Positions 42,756 through 51,859 of a stretch of 55,801 nucleotides of DNA are shown here, piece after piece (positions within the stretch are counted from its first letter, which is position 1; each line of letters starts with the position of its first letter). This DNA comes from Candidatus Hydrogenedens sp. (GTDB lineage: Bacteria; Hydrogenedentota; Hydrogenedentia; Hydrogenedentales; Hydrogenedentaceae), in assembly GCA_035378955.1 (NCBI GenBank), contig DAOSUS010000018.1, positions 1-55,801 on the forward strand. The letters run 5' to 3'. The position numbers and the translations under genes were made by a program. The notes below the pieces were generated by a model. It was not told the origin of the DNA. It did not search any database and saw nothing but the letters and a program-made list of their open reading frames with translations.

Positions 42756-44609
42756 ATGCCGAAACCGAATGATACATATCATGTTCTAGCCCGAAAATGG
42801 AGACCGCAACAATTTGATGAAGTTGTGGGGCAGGAACATATTACACGCACTCTAAAAAATGCGGTATCTTCGGGGCGGATTCATCATGCTCTATTATTTA
42901 TTGGTTCCCGTGGAATTGGAAAAACGACCACAGCTCGTATCCTTGCCAAAGCCTTGAATTGCCAGAGTTCGGATAAGCCTATTCCAGAACCCTGCGATAA
43001 ATGCAATAACTGTATCGAAATAAGTAAAGGGACGCATCTGGATGTGCAGGAAATTGACGGGGCTTCTAATAACAGTGTAGATAATATCCGTGAGATTCGT
43101 GAAGCAGTTCGTTTGGCTCCTGCCCATGCACGATACAAAGTATATATCATTGACGAAGTCCATCAGTTATCTTCTGCGGCTTTCAATGCTCTGTTAAAAA
43201 CTTTGGAAGAACCTCCATCCCATGCTGTTTTTATCCTCGCTACCACAGAAGCACACAAAATCCCTGCAACAATTATTTCCCGTTGTCAGAGATATGATTT
43301 CCGAAGAGTTGCTGTGCCGGATATTGTTCAACTCCTGGAACAAATTGTAAAGGCGGAAAAGAGAAAAGCCACAAAAGAGGCGTTGTTTGCAATTGCACGC
43401 TCTGCGGATGGAGGTGTTCGCGATGCAGAAAGTATTCTTGACCAGCTTATGACTTATTGTGAGGGTGAAATTACCTATAAAGATGTTCAGGATGTTCTGG
43501 GGCTTATTGAGACGGATAAAATTGACCAATTGGTATATGCTCTACAGCGTAAAGATATATCTAAGGTTCTTTCGATAATTGATGAAGTCTCAACCTCAGG
43601 GAAAGACTTAAATCAATTCGTTGAGGAATTTATTCGACACATCCGAAATTTGCTTATTCTTAAAACAACCCAGCAGGAGAATTTCTTTTTTCTTCCGGAA
43701 GAAGATATTAAACGGTTAAAAGAACAGGCTGAAAATTTCACCATAATTCAACTTATGAAGTTTGTTGAACAATTAGCAGAACTAAACCAAAATTTTACCT
43801 CACAACTTTCCCATCGGACTGCATTAGAGGCGTTCTTTATTAAAAATTGTAAAGTGGGTACCGAATTATCCATTGAATCTATTTTGGAAAAGTTAATACA
43901 GCTGGAAGATTCTATACAATTTTCAAAAAAAGCATTTGTTCAGGAAAACCGTTCCACATATCCACAGCAAGAGAATACTACGGAAAAAAAAACGATAAAA
44001 ACACCCTCTTCTGAAAAAACAGAGCTAAAAGAACCTGTAAAAACTACATCTTCAACCTCGAATTTAGGAGCACCAGCACCAACAACAGTATCTTCACTAT
44101 CCAGAACTGTATCAGGAAATCGGGGTGAGGTAGATAAGGATTTTACAAAAAGGGTGCTTCGTGAACTTACTTATAAAAAAGCGACACTAACATTGTCTTT
44201 AAGAGATGTAAAGATAAGTCATGATGCAACAACGGAAACAATAGTTATACAGGTTAAATCATCTGATACCAATGCTCTTTCATGCCTTGCCGAAGGAGAT
44301 ACAAAACGGTATATCCTCGAAACTGTAAATGAATTGGGCTTCCCGAGTAAGCAGATACAAATTGTTCAACAAGAAATGAGACAGAATGAATTTGCTATAA
44401 AATCCTCACGCAAAGGATTACTAAATGACCTTGTGCCACTGGAACTTGCTCAAGAAATAAAGCAAGACCCAAAGGTCCAAATAATTCTAAATCGTTTTAA
44501 GGGGAGAATTGTTAAGGTATCTGTTAAAAAAGATACAGAAGAAGCCCCTCTTGTAGACAAGGAAATTGTTGAAGAAGAATTAAATGAAGATGGACTGGAT
44601 ATTGATTAA
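42756..44609 (+). CDS. dnaX: DNA polymerase III subunit gamma/tau
   Basis: Clamp-loader ATPase, 617 residues from ATG 42,756. The frame opens at a GTG inside the SRP RNA, but the protein family starts YHVLARKWRPQQFDEVVGQE, close to this ATG, which has AGGGA upstream. Walker A GSRGIGKTT is at 49-57. The zinc site (CQSS...CDKCNNC), Walker B with IIDEVHQLS, sensor 1 FILATTEAHKIP and the arginine finger SRCQRYDF follow. After domain III comes a low-complexity linker (about 395-455) and a C-terminal tau domain. The linker contains nine A residues at 43,984-43,992 where a slip would give a shorter gamma form (see the separate entry). Confidence 0.95.
   Translation: MPKPNDTYHVLARKWRPQQFDEVVGQEHITRTLKNAVSSGRIHHALLFIGSRGIGKTTTARILAKALNCQSSDKPIPEPCDKCNNCIEISKGTHLDVQEIDGASNNSVDNIREIREAVRLAPAHARYKVYIIDEVHQLSSAAFNALLKTLEEPPSHAVFILATTEAHKIPATIISRCQRYDFRRVAVPDIVQLLEQIVKAEKRKATKEALFAIARSADGGVRDAESILDQLMTYCEGEITYKDVQDVLGLIETDKIDQLVYALQRKDISKVLSIIDEVSTSGKDLNQFVEEFIRHIRNLLILKTTQQENFFFLPEEDIKRLKEQAENFTIIQLMKFVEQLAELNQNFTSQLSHRTALEAFFIKNCKVGTELSIESILEKLIQLEDSIQFSKKAFVQENRSTYPQQENTTEKKTIKTPSSEKTELKEPVKTTSSTSNLGAPAPTTVSSLSRTVSGNRGEVDKDFTKRVLRELTYKKATLTLSLRDVKISHDATTETIVIQVKSSDTNALSCLAEGDTKRYILETVNELGFPSKQIQIVQQEMRQNEFAIKSSRKGLLNDLVPLELAQEIKQDPKVQIILNRFKGRIVKVSVKKDTEEAPLVDKEIVEEELNEDGLDID
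43984..43992 (+). promoter_or_regulatory. A9 slippage tract in dnaX
   Basis: Frame is ACG GAA AAA AAA ACG. One extra A (equal to a -1 shift) gives AAA AAA AAC GAT ... TTC TGA, ending after residue 419. One missing A gives AAA AAA CGA TAA, ending after residue 413. Both fall between the clamp-loader domains and the tau domain. Thermus dnaX uses an A9 tract of the same length for transcriptional slippage to make gamma. The heptamer A AAA AAA also fits ribosomal -1 slippage. Confidence 0.5.
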
Positions 44610-44654
44610 TGGGTATTTATACATTTATATTATCAAAAACAAAAAGGAAGAAAT

Positions 44655-45641
44655 ATGTTTACTTTTGAAACACGAATTACAAAAATGTTAGGCATTAAAT
44701 ACCCCATTTTGATGGGAGGGCTCCAATGGTTGGCTAAAGCGGAAATGGTATCGGCTGTTTCCAATGCAGGTGGAATGGGCTTTATCACGGCGGTTTCTTT
44801 TCCGAGTGGAGAAGAGTTACGGGCAGAAATCAAGAAGACCCGGGATATGACCGATAAACCTTTCGGTGTAAATATTTCCATGCTTCCTGTGATTATGCCT
44901 AATGATATGACTGAAACTTATGTGGATATTGTGTGTGAGGAGGGAATTCCTGTAGTGGAGACTGCCGGGAGAAATCCCGAGCCCTACCTGCCAAAACTTA
45001 AATCTGCAGGAGTGAAGGTCATTCACAAAGTTCCAGCTGTGCGTTTTGCCCAGAAAGCAGAGCGAGTAGGTGTAGATGCGGTTACCATTGTAGGTTTTGA
45101 GTGTGGTGGACACCCAGGAATGGATGAAGTCCCGACACTAATTGCATTACCGAAAACCGCGGAGACTGTCTCCATCCCTGTTGTTGCGGCAGGTGGATTT
45201 TGTGATGGTAAAGGTCTGATTTCTGCGTTATGCTTAGGTGCGGATGCTATTCTTATGGGGACAAGATTTATGGCTTCTAAGGAATGCCCTATGCATGAAA
45301 ATTTTAAACGGTGGCTTGTGCAGGCCCAAGAAACAGATACCATTGTTGTAGAACGCTCTATTCGAAATCCGGCGCGTATAATAAAGAATGAAGCAGCACT
45401 AACGGTTGCAAATATGGAAAAAGAAGGAGCAACTCTGCAAGACCTGTTGCCGGTTATCTCTGGCAAGGTGGGAAGAGAAGCCTATCTCAGTGGAGATGTA
45501 AACCGTGGATGTATTGCTTGCGGCCAGGTTGTTGGTAGAATTTATGAGATAAAGAGTATTGCAGAGATTATTAACGATATAATGACACAGGCGGAGCAAA
45601 TCCTCGAAAAACTAAATAAAATAGCCATCAGAAACGATTAA
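44655..45641 (+). CDS. Nitronate monooxygenase family flavoprotein (NPD/FabK-like)
   Basis: A 328-residue FMN-dependent TIM-barrel protein. It starts FETRITKMLGIKYPILMGGL, a family block. The Gly-rich part SNAGGMGFITA, the phosphate-binding AAGGFCDGKGLISALCLG and GADAILMGTRF fit the 2-nitropropane dioxygenase group, and GFECGGHPG holds the conserved His that corresponds to the catalytic His region. Members oxidise alkyl nitronates or act as enoyl-ACP reductases (FabK); the sequence does not settle which. AAGGAAG precedes the ATG. It follows dnaX by 45 bases on the same strand. Confidence 0.85.
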   Translation: MFTFETRITKMLGIKYPILMGGLQWLAKAEMVSAVSNAGGMGFITAVSFPSGEELRAEIKKTRDMTDKPFGVNISMLPVIMPNDMTETYVDIVCEEGIPVVETAGRNPEPYLPKLKSAGVKVIHKVPAVRFAQKAERVGVDAVTIVGFECGGHPGMDEVPTLIALPKTAETVSIPVVAAGGFCDGKGLISALCLGADAILMGTRFMASKECPMHENFKRWLVQAQETDTIVVERSIRNPARIIKNEAALTVANMEKEGATLQDLLPVISGKVGREAYLSGDVNRGCIACGQVVGRIYEIKSIAEIINDIMTQAEQILEKLNKIAIRND

Positions 45642-45671
45642 CGACATATTTTGTCTATTTGTTAATATTTT

Positions 45672-47654
45672 ATGGAACCTATACCTGTAAATACAGAACC
45701 TGTATCGGATTTTCTACAGTCAGAAGGTCAGAAGAGAAGTTCTGGCTGGAAAGTCTATGCCCGCCTTATCCGATATGCTTTGGTGTATAAAGCACGATTA
45801 GTTATAGCCATTGCTCTTTCTTTGGTTATTGCTTTTTCTTTTGGGACAATGATAGTAAGTTTAGGCACCGCAGTAAAATTAACCTTATATCAACCTTCCG
45901 AAACACATAATAGAACTATTTTTCAAGCGGAAGAAGACCCGGCTATTAAATATGCACATGAAATTCGAAAATGGGATACGAGCATTCACCAATGGTTCAA
46001 TACCCCGCCATCAGAATGGGATAAGGTATTCCTTCGATTTGTGGATAAGATGAGAGCTCATAAATTATTTGCTTTGTTTATTGCCATTGTTATTGTTATT
46101 CTACTCACCTTTATTAGTGGTTGTGCCCGTTTTTTTCAGGAATATTTTGCAGGTTCTGTGGGAGCCTTTGTTTCTGTTGATTTGTCCCAAAAGATGTATC
46201 AGAATATAATGACGCAATCATTAGGTTTTTTTGAATCCCACTCGTCGGGTGATGTTGTAGCCCGTTTCAGTAATGATATATTCATGGTCAATCGGGGTCT
46301 ATCGAATGCCTTTATCAAGGTGCTTCGTGAACCTTTCAAAGCATTAACATTTCTTATCGTTGCTATTAGTGTAGACCCCTGGCTAACCCTTGTAGGGATA
46401 TGTGTTTTGCCTCCCTTGGGCTATGCTTTAATTCAATTAGGTCTGTATGTCCGTAAAAGTGTTCGCCGTTCGCTTATGAAAGTTGCTGACCTTGCTTCGC
46501 TTATAAATGAAACAACCCGGGGTATTCTTATTATCAAAGGTTTTCAAATGGAGGAATTTTTGAAACAACGGTATGATATTGAAGCAAGCCGATTACGCAG
46601 ATTTTTACGAAAAATGGTGAAAGCAGATTCCGCTACGGAACCGATTACAGAATTTATTCTTGTTGTCGGTTTCTCCGGTTTTATTCTGTTTAGTGGATAT
46701 CGTGTGATTACTTATCGGTTGGATATGGGTGATTTATTGCAGGTATATCTTGCATTGGCGATGATTTTAGACCCTGTTCGTAAGTTGTCCACGGTAAATA
46801 ATATGATACAGACAAGTGTTGCCAGTGCGGAACGCGTTTTTGAATATTTAGACCTCAAGCCCGATATTCAGGATGCCCCTCATGCTGTTTTATTAGAACC
46901 TTTAAAGCGAGAAATTAGATTTGAGAGTGTTTCCTTTTCTTATGATGGTAAAAAAATTGTCCTTGATAACTTAAACTTTTCTATCCAACGAGGAGAAAGG
47001 GTTGCCCTGGTCGGTCCCAGTGGTTCAGGAAAAACAACCCTTGTTAAACTTATTCCCCGTTTTTATGATGTAAAAGAAGGTACTATTTATTTCGATAATA
47101 CGGATATTCGCAAAGCCACATTGGAAAGCCTACGAAAGCAAATTGCAATTGTTACCCAGGATACCATCCTTTTTTCTGGTTCTGTCCGTGATAATCTGAC
47201 GGGAGGAAATACCCATATAACCGATGAACAAATTGAGCAGGCTCTTACGATGGCACATGCGAAGGAGTTTGTCGCTCAAATGCCTAAGGGATTGGATAGC
47301 AATTTAGGTGAATTTGGACAATTGCTCTCCGGAGGACAAAGACAACGCCTGGCTTTAGCCCGTGCCATTCTTAAAAATCCCGAAGTCTTACTTCTTGATG
47401 AAGCAACTTCCAATTTGGATTCTGAAAGCGAAAAATATATACAGGAAGCATTGACAAACTTTTTAAAAGGACGAACCAGTATTATCATTGCCCATCGTCT
47501 CTCAACGGTTATGAATGCCGACCGTATTTTGGTGTTGGACTGTGGAAGGATTATAGAGCAAGGTTCCCACGAGCAATTGTTAAAGCAACAGGGAGTTTAT
47601 TATCAACTTTATCAGCATCAATTTCGTAATGCCTATGAAACAACAGAAAATTAA
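45672..47654 (+). CDS. ABC exporter, MsbA-like fused permease and ATPase
   Basis: A 660-residue half-transporter with an N-terminal membrane domain (about six helices between residues 35 and 370; an insert around 75-125 separates the first two) and a C-terminal nucleotide-binding domain. The Walker A GPSGSGKTT is near 455, the Q-loop VTQDTILFSGSVRDNL near 500, the signature LLSGGQRQRLALARA near 555 and Walker B VLLLDEATSNLDSE near 580, then the H-loop IAHRLSTV. It works as a homodimer or with a partner. Substrate could be lipid A, other lipids or drugs. Its stop overlaps the following lipoprotein gene by 26 bases. Confidence 0.9.
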   Translation: MEPIPVNTEPVSDFLQSEGQKRSSGWKVYARLIRYALVYKARLVIAIALSLVIAFSFGTMIVSLGTAVKLTLYQPSETHNRTIFQAEEDPAIKYAHEIRKWDTSIHQWFNTPPSEWDKVFLRFVDKMRAHKLFALFIAIVIVILLTFISGCARFFQEYFAGSVGAFVSVDLSQKMYQNIMTQSLGFFESHSSGDVVARFSNDIFMVNRGLSNAFIKVLREPFKALTFLIVAISVDPWLTLVGICVLPPLGYALIQLGLYVRKSVRRSLMKVADLASLINETTRGILIIKGFQMEEFLKQRYDIEASRLRRFLRKMVKADSATEPITEFILVVGFSGFILFSGYRVITYRLDMGDLLQVYLALAMILDPVRKLSTVNNMIQTSVASAERVFEYLDLKPDIQDAPHAVLLEPLKREIRFESVSFSYDGKKIVLDNLNFSIQRGERVALVGPSGSGKTTLVKLIPRFYDVKEGTIYFDNTDIRKATLESLRKQIAIVTQDTILFSGSVRDNLTGGNTHITDEQIEQALTMAHAKEFVAQMPKGLDSNLGEFGQLLSGGQRQRLALARAILKNPEVLLLDEATSNLDSESEKYIQEALTNFLKGRTSIIIAHRLSTVMNADRILVLDCGRIIEQGSHEQLLKQQGVYYQLYQHQFRNAYETTEN

Positions 47655-48378
47655 ATATATAATTTATGTCTCGTTCGTTTTATTATCTCTAATATTCCAT
47701 TCGTGTAGCCCCAAAAAAACCGAAACCCCGCCGACAGTATCAGCACCTGAAAAAGTATCGGTAGAAAATCCTCCCCCGACAAAAACAGAAAAACAGCCAA
47801 CACAGGTTACAAGCACAGAGATAACCCATCCCTGGGTAGTCGGTAAAATCACGATTCTAAATAGTGCCGGTATGCCTCTGGAAAATATGGCAGGCATTGC
47901 AACCGAAAAACCGAATGCATTTGATGAACCTATTGCACGCGGGAATTTAAGCGGTTCGGATGGGATTAGCACAATTCAAATTCCTAAAAATAAGAGAGTG
48001 TTCATTCGTGCCTGGGACCCTATCCTTCATTATTTTCCTAACAACTATTTTGAGATTCCACCTACCGATGCCGATTCCCTTGAAGATATGCAAGTCCTGA
48101 TGTTAGAAGCCAGTGTCATTGAATTACAATTATTCGATAAAGACGAACAACCTGTGGTCAATGAAAATGTGGGCTTAATGATGTTTCATCCCAAATTAGG
48201 TCCCTGGTGGCCCTGCGATGGGCATACCGATGAATCAGGAAATATTCAATTCAAGCCTATTCCCGCAGGAATGTATAACCTTCGTCTAAAAACCGAACGC
48301 GGAATGATATTAGAAATCAAAGAGATAAAAATCCCCCCCGCCTCCACGATTAACTTAGGTAAAATCAAACCCAGCTAA
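47629..48378 (+). CDS. Putative lipoprotein with carboxypeptidase-regulatory-like fold
   Basis: A 249-residue protein. A short signal ends with LLSLIFHSCSPKK, a lipobox-like Cys (C28 or so). A proline- and threonine-rich linker follows (about 30-65). Then two beta-sandwich units of the kind used in carboxypeptidase regulatory and PEGA-like domains (GKITILNSAGMPLENMAGIA and NVGLMMFHPKLGPWW...IPAGMYNLRLKTERG). Cell-envelope binding or structural role is likely but not proven. It overlaps the ABC gene by 26 bases, which suggests coupling. Two close ATG codons (47,629 and 47,635) are possible starts. Confidence 0.65.
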   Translation: MPMKQQKIKYIIYVSFVLLSLIFHSCSPKKTETPPTVSAPEKVSVENPPPTKTEKQPTQVTSTEITHPWVVGKITILNSAGMPLENMAGIATEKPNAFDEPIARGNLSGSDGISTIQIPKNKRVFIRAWDPILHYFPNNYFEIPPTDADSLEDMQVLMLEASVIELQLFDKDEQPVVNENVGLMMFHPKLGPWWPCDGHTDESGNIQFKPIPAGMYNLRLKTERGMILEIKEIKIPPASTINLGKIKPS

Positions 48379-48404
48379 CATATAAAAACCCATAAAAATT
48401 TTTG

Positions 48405-51005
48405 TTATTTTTCATTTTTGAGATATAAAACTAATTTCTGTTCGAAAGTGTTTGCGTAAATGTGGCATGTTTTTTCGGTATCCGATGCAAAGTCATATAC
48501 CTTAATAATATCTTCATATTTTTCCAGTCCGGGGGATATTTCTTTTAATTTGTTGGGTAATTGGGTTAATAATTTTTCATTGAGCCAATGAGTTTCTCTA
48601 CCGGGAAAATGAACGAAATACAATAAATCGGATTCTACCAATTCACTAAAAAAATGTGTCCCTAAAGATACATCCGGTGTTAAGTCTTCTCTCATGGCTA
48701 CGATTTCACACAGAAAAGAGACAGAACTAATTTCGGAAAAAGTGACAGGCACTCCTAATGAGGGCGTGCTGGTTCCCCATCTTCCGGGTCCGATTAGGAC
48801 TACAATAGGGTCTCCTGTAATAAGTGGGGGTATTTGATTTAAAGTGCCGATGGCACGAGCAATAGCATACCGTTCGGATATCGGTAATTCCCCATAGAGA
48901 TGAGGAACTACATAAATAATTCTATGCACTTGATTGGAGCGACTTCTCCCGATAATAGGTCCATCCGTTTGAATAATAAGGTTGGAATTATTTTCAATAA
49001 CAGGTTCGGAAAGAAGTTCAGAACGGTCGCTGACCTGTAAAGATCTGCATTGAACAATATCTATATAGAAGTCCTTATCGTTTTTAAAGTTTGCAGTAAA
49101 TTCTACATCTACAGGATTTTGGTAGGCACTATCTAATGTAGTAAGAATTTCATGCATATCTGTAACGAATGCAGTTTCAGTAAGGAGTGTATCGAAACGG
49201 ATTTTCCATTGAGGAGGCATTTTTTGTCCGCGTTCTTTATAAAACCGTTCGGCTTCGAAATCTTGAACCACAAATAGGTCTAATGGAATACCCTCACATT
49301 GGGGGACAATTTCTTGCACAGGCATGGAAATGAGGCGATTACCATCCAGGTCAATAACATCTACTTTTTGTTGTGAGTATTTTTTTTGCTCTTTGGTAGA
49401 ACCTTCAGGGCGTAACATAGGTTCGTTGAGTGCAACAATTCTTGTGTAATCATCATCCGAACGGTCAACGGCGCGTGTTCCCAATCCGAATACCAACCGT
49501 AACATACCTGCCTTAGGATTAATTTCTGGAGACCATACATAAGGATTATAAGAGAAGCCTACGCCGGCGATATTCGGGAAATATAGTCGTGCATGTTGGG
49601 CTCCGGATACCCGTTGAACTAATAGAGCCATTTGTTCATCTTTGTCTAAAAGTCCTCGTCTTTTTCGATAATATAAAGCCTCTTCACTTACTGTGCTGGC
49701 ATACACCGTGCGAACGGCCGCTTTGAAATCTTCTAATCTTTGCCTTGTCGAACCTTGATTGGCACAGAATACACTTTCATATTTTCCAGCAAAAGAATTT
49801 CCAAAATTATCCTCCAATAAACTGCTGGAACGAACAATAATAGGAGAGGAACCGAAGTATTCCAGAACCTGTTCAAATTTCGTTTCTATATCTTCAGGGA
49901 ATTCCCCTGTGATAATACGCCTGCGAATTCGTTCTGCTCCGGGAAGAAAACTTTCTAATTCCTTTTGTTGTTCCCGAGCCCACCAACAGCCATTACGAAC
50001 AAGAAATGTGTAATAAACATCCGAACCTACATAAAAACTATCATGGGTTTCTAACTTTTGTGTCCATTTGGGATTGCTTTTTCGTAATATGGTTTGTGCC
50101 AGAAGCATACCCACAGATTTTCCGCCTATCATCCCTGTCCCGATAACACGCCGACCTATTTCTACGAGGTCTTCTAAAGAAAAATATTGCAGGAATAATT
50201 CTGTCATTCGTTTTTCTCGTGTTATCATCATCTTGATAAGAATTTCCATCAATTCCCGTTTTATTTTTTCATCTCCCAATCGGAGAACATATTTGGCTTC
50301 TCCCAAAATACGGTTCCATATATCAACAGGCCCTTCTCCCGGGCTGAGTGTTGTGCTAAGGGTAGATGATAATACCTTTGCCATAATATGGCTTTCTGTG
50401 ATAGGGGTCATTTTTCCATCTTTCCATAGATGGAGCATGTGCATGGAGGAAGAATGTCTCTGTTGAACCTTTACAGGGCGAATAAACAAGTTTTCATTAT
50501 GGTTATACAGTTCGATGACGATTTGTGCGGTCTGTTGTATAGGGGTAACGGACTCGGGTGTATGCTGGGAACGGTCAAGGAAAAAGTAGGCTAAATCACC
50601 GCGGTCAAATAAATAGGGACAGGTTAACATGAAGAAATTACACAACATTGTATCGCTAAACCATGTGAGGGACAGGTCTGACAATCTATCAAAGACATAG
50701 AAAGCACGGCGTTCTGTATTTTTTATAACCTGATGTAACTGACTGATGAAAGGTTCAAACCCTTCATCGGGATTAATAATCGCATAAGTAGAAACTTCTG
50801 TTTCTTTTAGTAAAGGTTGATGTTTCCCGTATCTAAAATATACAACAGGACGGGCTGTTTCATGTCCATGTTGTGCAAAAGGTATTACAAACTTATGGTA
50901 ATCAACGATGGAACTTCCACGAAATACAACATTATCCCCTGCAATGAGTCCTCTTAATATTCGGTCAAATTCCGATATTCCTGTGCTAAGCATGGATATA
51001 GACAT
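48405..51005 (-). CDS. RecA/KaiC-like domain fused to a PEP-synthase-type ATP-grasp domain
   Basis: An 866-residue soluble protein. Residues 1-240 resemble a KaiC/RecA-type fold (MLSTGISEFDRILRGLIAGD, then VVFRGSS and YVFDRLSDLSLTWFSDTM), but where a Walker A GxxGxGKT should lie it reads FRGSSIVDYHKF, so ATP binding there is unlikely. From about 285 the protein follows the pyruvate-phosphate dikinase/PEP synthase N-terminal domain: VIGTGMIGGKSVGMLLAQ, IIVRSSSLLEDNFGNSFAGK, YSVF-type region and VEFTANFKNDKDFYIDIVQC ending near RSLQ. There is no phosphohistidine swivel or PEP/pyruvate barrel. It could be a nucleotide-triphosphate-dependent sensor or a protein kinase-like enzyme; the function is not known. 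Confidence 0.7.
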   Translation of the reverse strand: MSISMLSTGISEFDRILRGLIAGDNVVFRGSSIVDYHKFVIPFAQHGHETARPVVYFRYGKHQPLLKETEVSTYAIINPDEGFEPFISQLHQVIKNTERRAFYVFDRLSDLSLTWFSDTMLCNFFMLTCPYLFDRGDLAYFFLDRSQHTPESVTPIQQTAQIVIELYNHNENLFIRPVKVQQRHSSSMHMLHLWKDGKMTPITESHIMAKVLSSTLSTTLSPGEGPVDIWNRILGEAKYVLRLGDEKIKRELMEILIKMMITREKRMTELFLQYFSLEDLVEIGRRVIGTGMIGGKSVGMLLAQTILRKSNPKWTQKLETHDSFYVGSDVYYTFLVRNGCWWAREQQKELESFLPGAERIRRRIITGEFPEDIETKFEQVLEYFGSSPIIVRSSSLLEDNFGNSFAGKYESVFCANQGSTRQRLEDFKAAVRTVYASTVSEEALYYRKRRGLLDKDEQMALLVQRVSGAQHARLYFPNIAGVGFSYNPYVWSPEINPKAGMLRLVFGLGTRAVDRSDDDYTRIVALNEPMLRPEGSTKEQKKYSQQKVDVIDLDGNRLISMPVQEIVPQCEGIPLDLFVVQDFEAERFYKERGQKMPPQWKIRFDTLLTETAFVTDMHEILTTLDSAYQNPVDVEFTANFKNDKDFYIDIVQCRSLQVSDRSELLSEPVIENNSNLIIQTDGPIIGRSRSNQVHRIIYVVPHLYGELPISERYAIARAIGTLNQIPPLITGDPIVVLIGPGRWGTSTPSLGVPVTFSEISSVSFLCEIVAMREDLTPDVSLGTHFFSELVESDLLYFVHFPGRETHWLNEKLLTQLPNKLKEISPGLEKYEDIIKVYDFASDTEKTCHIYANTFEQKLVLYLKNEK

Positions 51006-51142
51006 AAAAGCATTCCTTTTTTGTTATTGTCAGCTATTTTCGATTAAAATGATTTTTAATTATATTATGACATAACTTATTGTAGTGGATTTTTATTCGA
51101 GGAAAGCAATTACCCATGGGTTGTAAATAAGGTTAATGAAGA

Positions 51143-51793
51143 ATGGACAGGATAAAAGAGATAGAACAGATTTTACAGGAAACATTAAAAACAGGAACCG
51201 TCGGTATATTGAGTTTTGAAGGAAAATTATGTCCTATAACAGTTATTTCTGTTACTCAGGAATATATTCGGGTATCCCAGACAAAATTTTCTAAGGAACT
51301 CTTTTCGGGAATGCAAGTGGCACTTGAATTGTGTAGTAATCGGGGTTGCCTTGTTTTGCAAACAGAAATTATGGAAGTTTCTGATTCTGCGGAAGAAGGA
51401 ATACTTCTGGCTATTCCTGAAAACTTATCGAATATATTTCTTCGCCAGTTTTGGCGAATTCCCATTAACCTGCCTGCGGAGATAAAACCCCATGCCCACC
51501 CGCGAAAGATTAAAGCAATTATTCGCAATATCAGTGCTGGGGGAATGTTAATCGTCATTGAAGAAGCTCTGGATGTAGGAGATAGTGTAGAAGTCTTTTT
51601 TTCGCTAAAGCATTCGGTTACGGGGAAAGAAAGGAAGTTTCGTTTATTAGGTTCTGTAACTCATGTGTCGTTTATAGGCAAAGTAAATCAAGTGAGCCTT
51701 AAGTTTGTGGGGATGGAGCCCGAAGATGAAGAACAAATCAACGAATTTGTAATTAAAACATTAAGAGAATCCTGCCCGAAATTGAAGGTATGA
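51143..51793 (+). CDS. PilZ-domain protein, YcgR-like layout
   Basis: A 216-residue protein. The N-terminal part (about 15-95) resembles the flagellar-brake (YcgR-N) beta barrel, and the C-terminal PilZ domain (about 100-210) has the c-di-GMP motifs RQFWR (101-105, RxxxR) and NISAGG (129-134, [D/N]xSxxG). Binding of c-di-GMP is therefore likely, with an effect on motility or secretion unknown. It follows the KaiC-like/ATP-grasp gene in opposite direction, with 137 bases between. The next gene on the plus strand is 66 bases downstream. Confidence 0.85.
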   Translation: MDRIKEIEQILQETLKTGTVGILSFEGKLCPITVISVTQEYIRVSQTKFSKELFSGMQVALELCSNRGCLVLQTEIMEVSDSAEEGILLAIPENLSNIFLRQFWRIPINLPAEIKPHAHPRKIKAIIRNISAGGMLIVIEEALDVGDSVEVFFSLKHSVTGKERKFRLLGSVTHVSFIGKVNQVSLKFVGMEPEDEEQINEFVIKTLRESCPKLKV

Positions 51794-51859
51794 TTTTAAG
51801 AAAGCAAATAAAATCATTTGTAAACTCGTATGTATATAAATAAAAAGGAGGACATGCAA

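Noticed and set aside
45023..45466. 147-residue minus-strand frame
   Set aside because: Antisense of the nitronate monooxygenase-like gene; composition looks unlike a protein and it has no motif.
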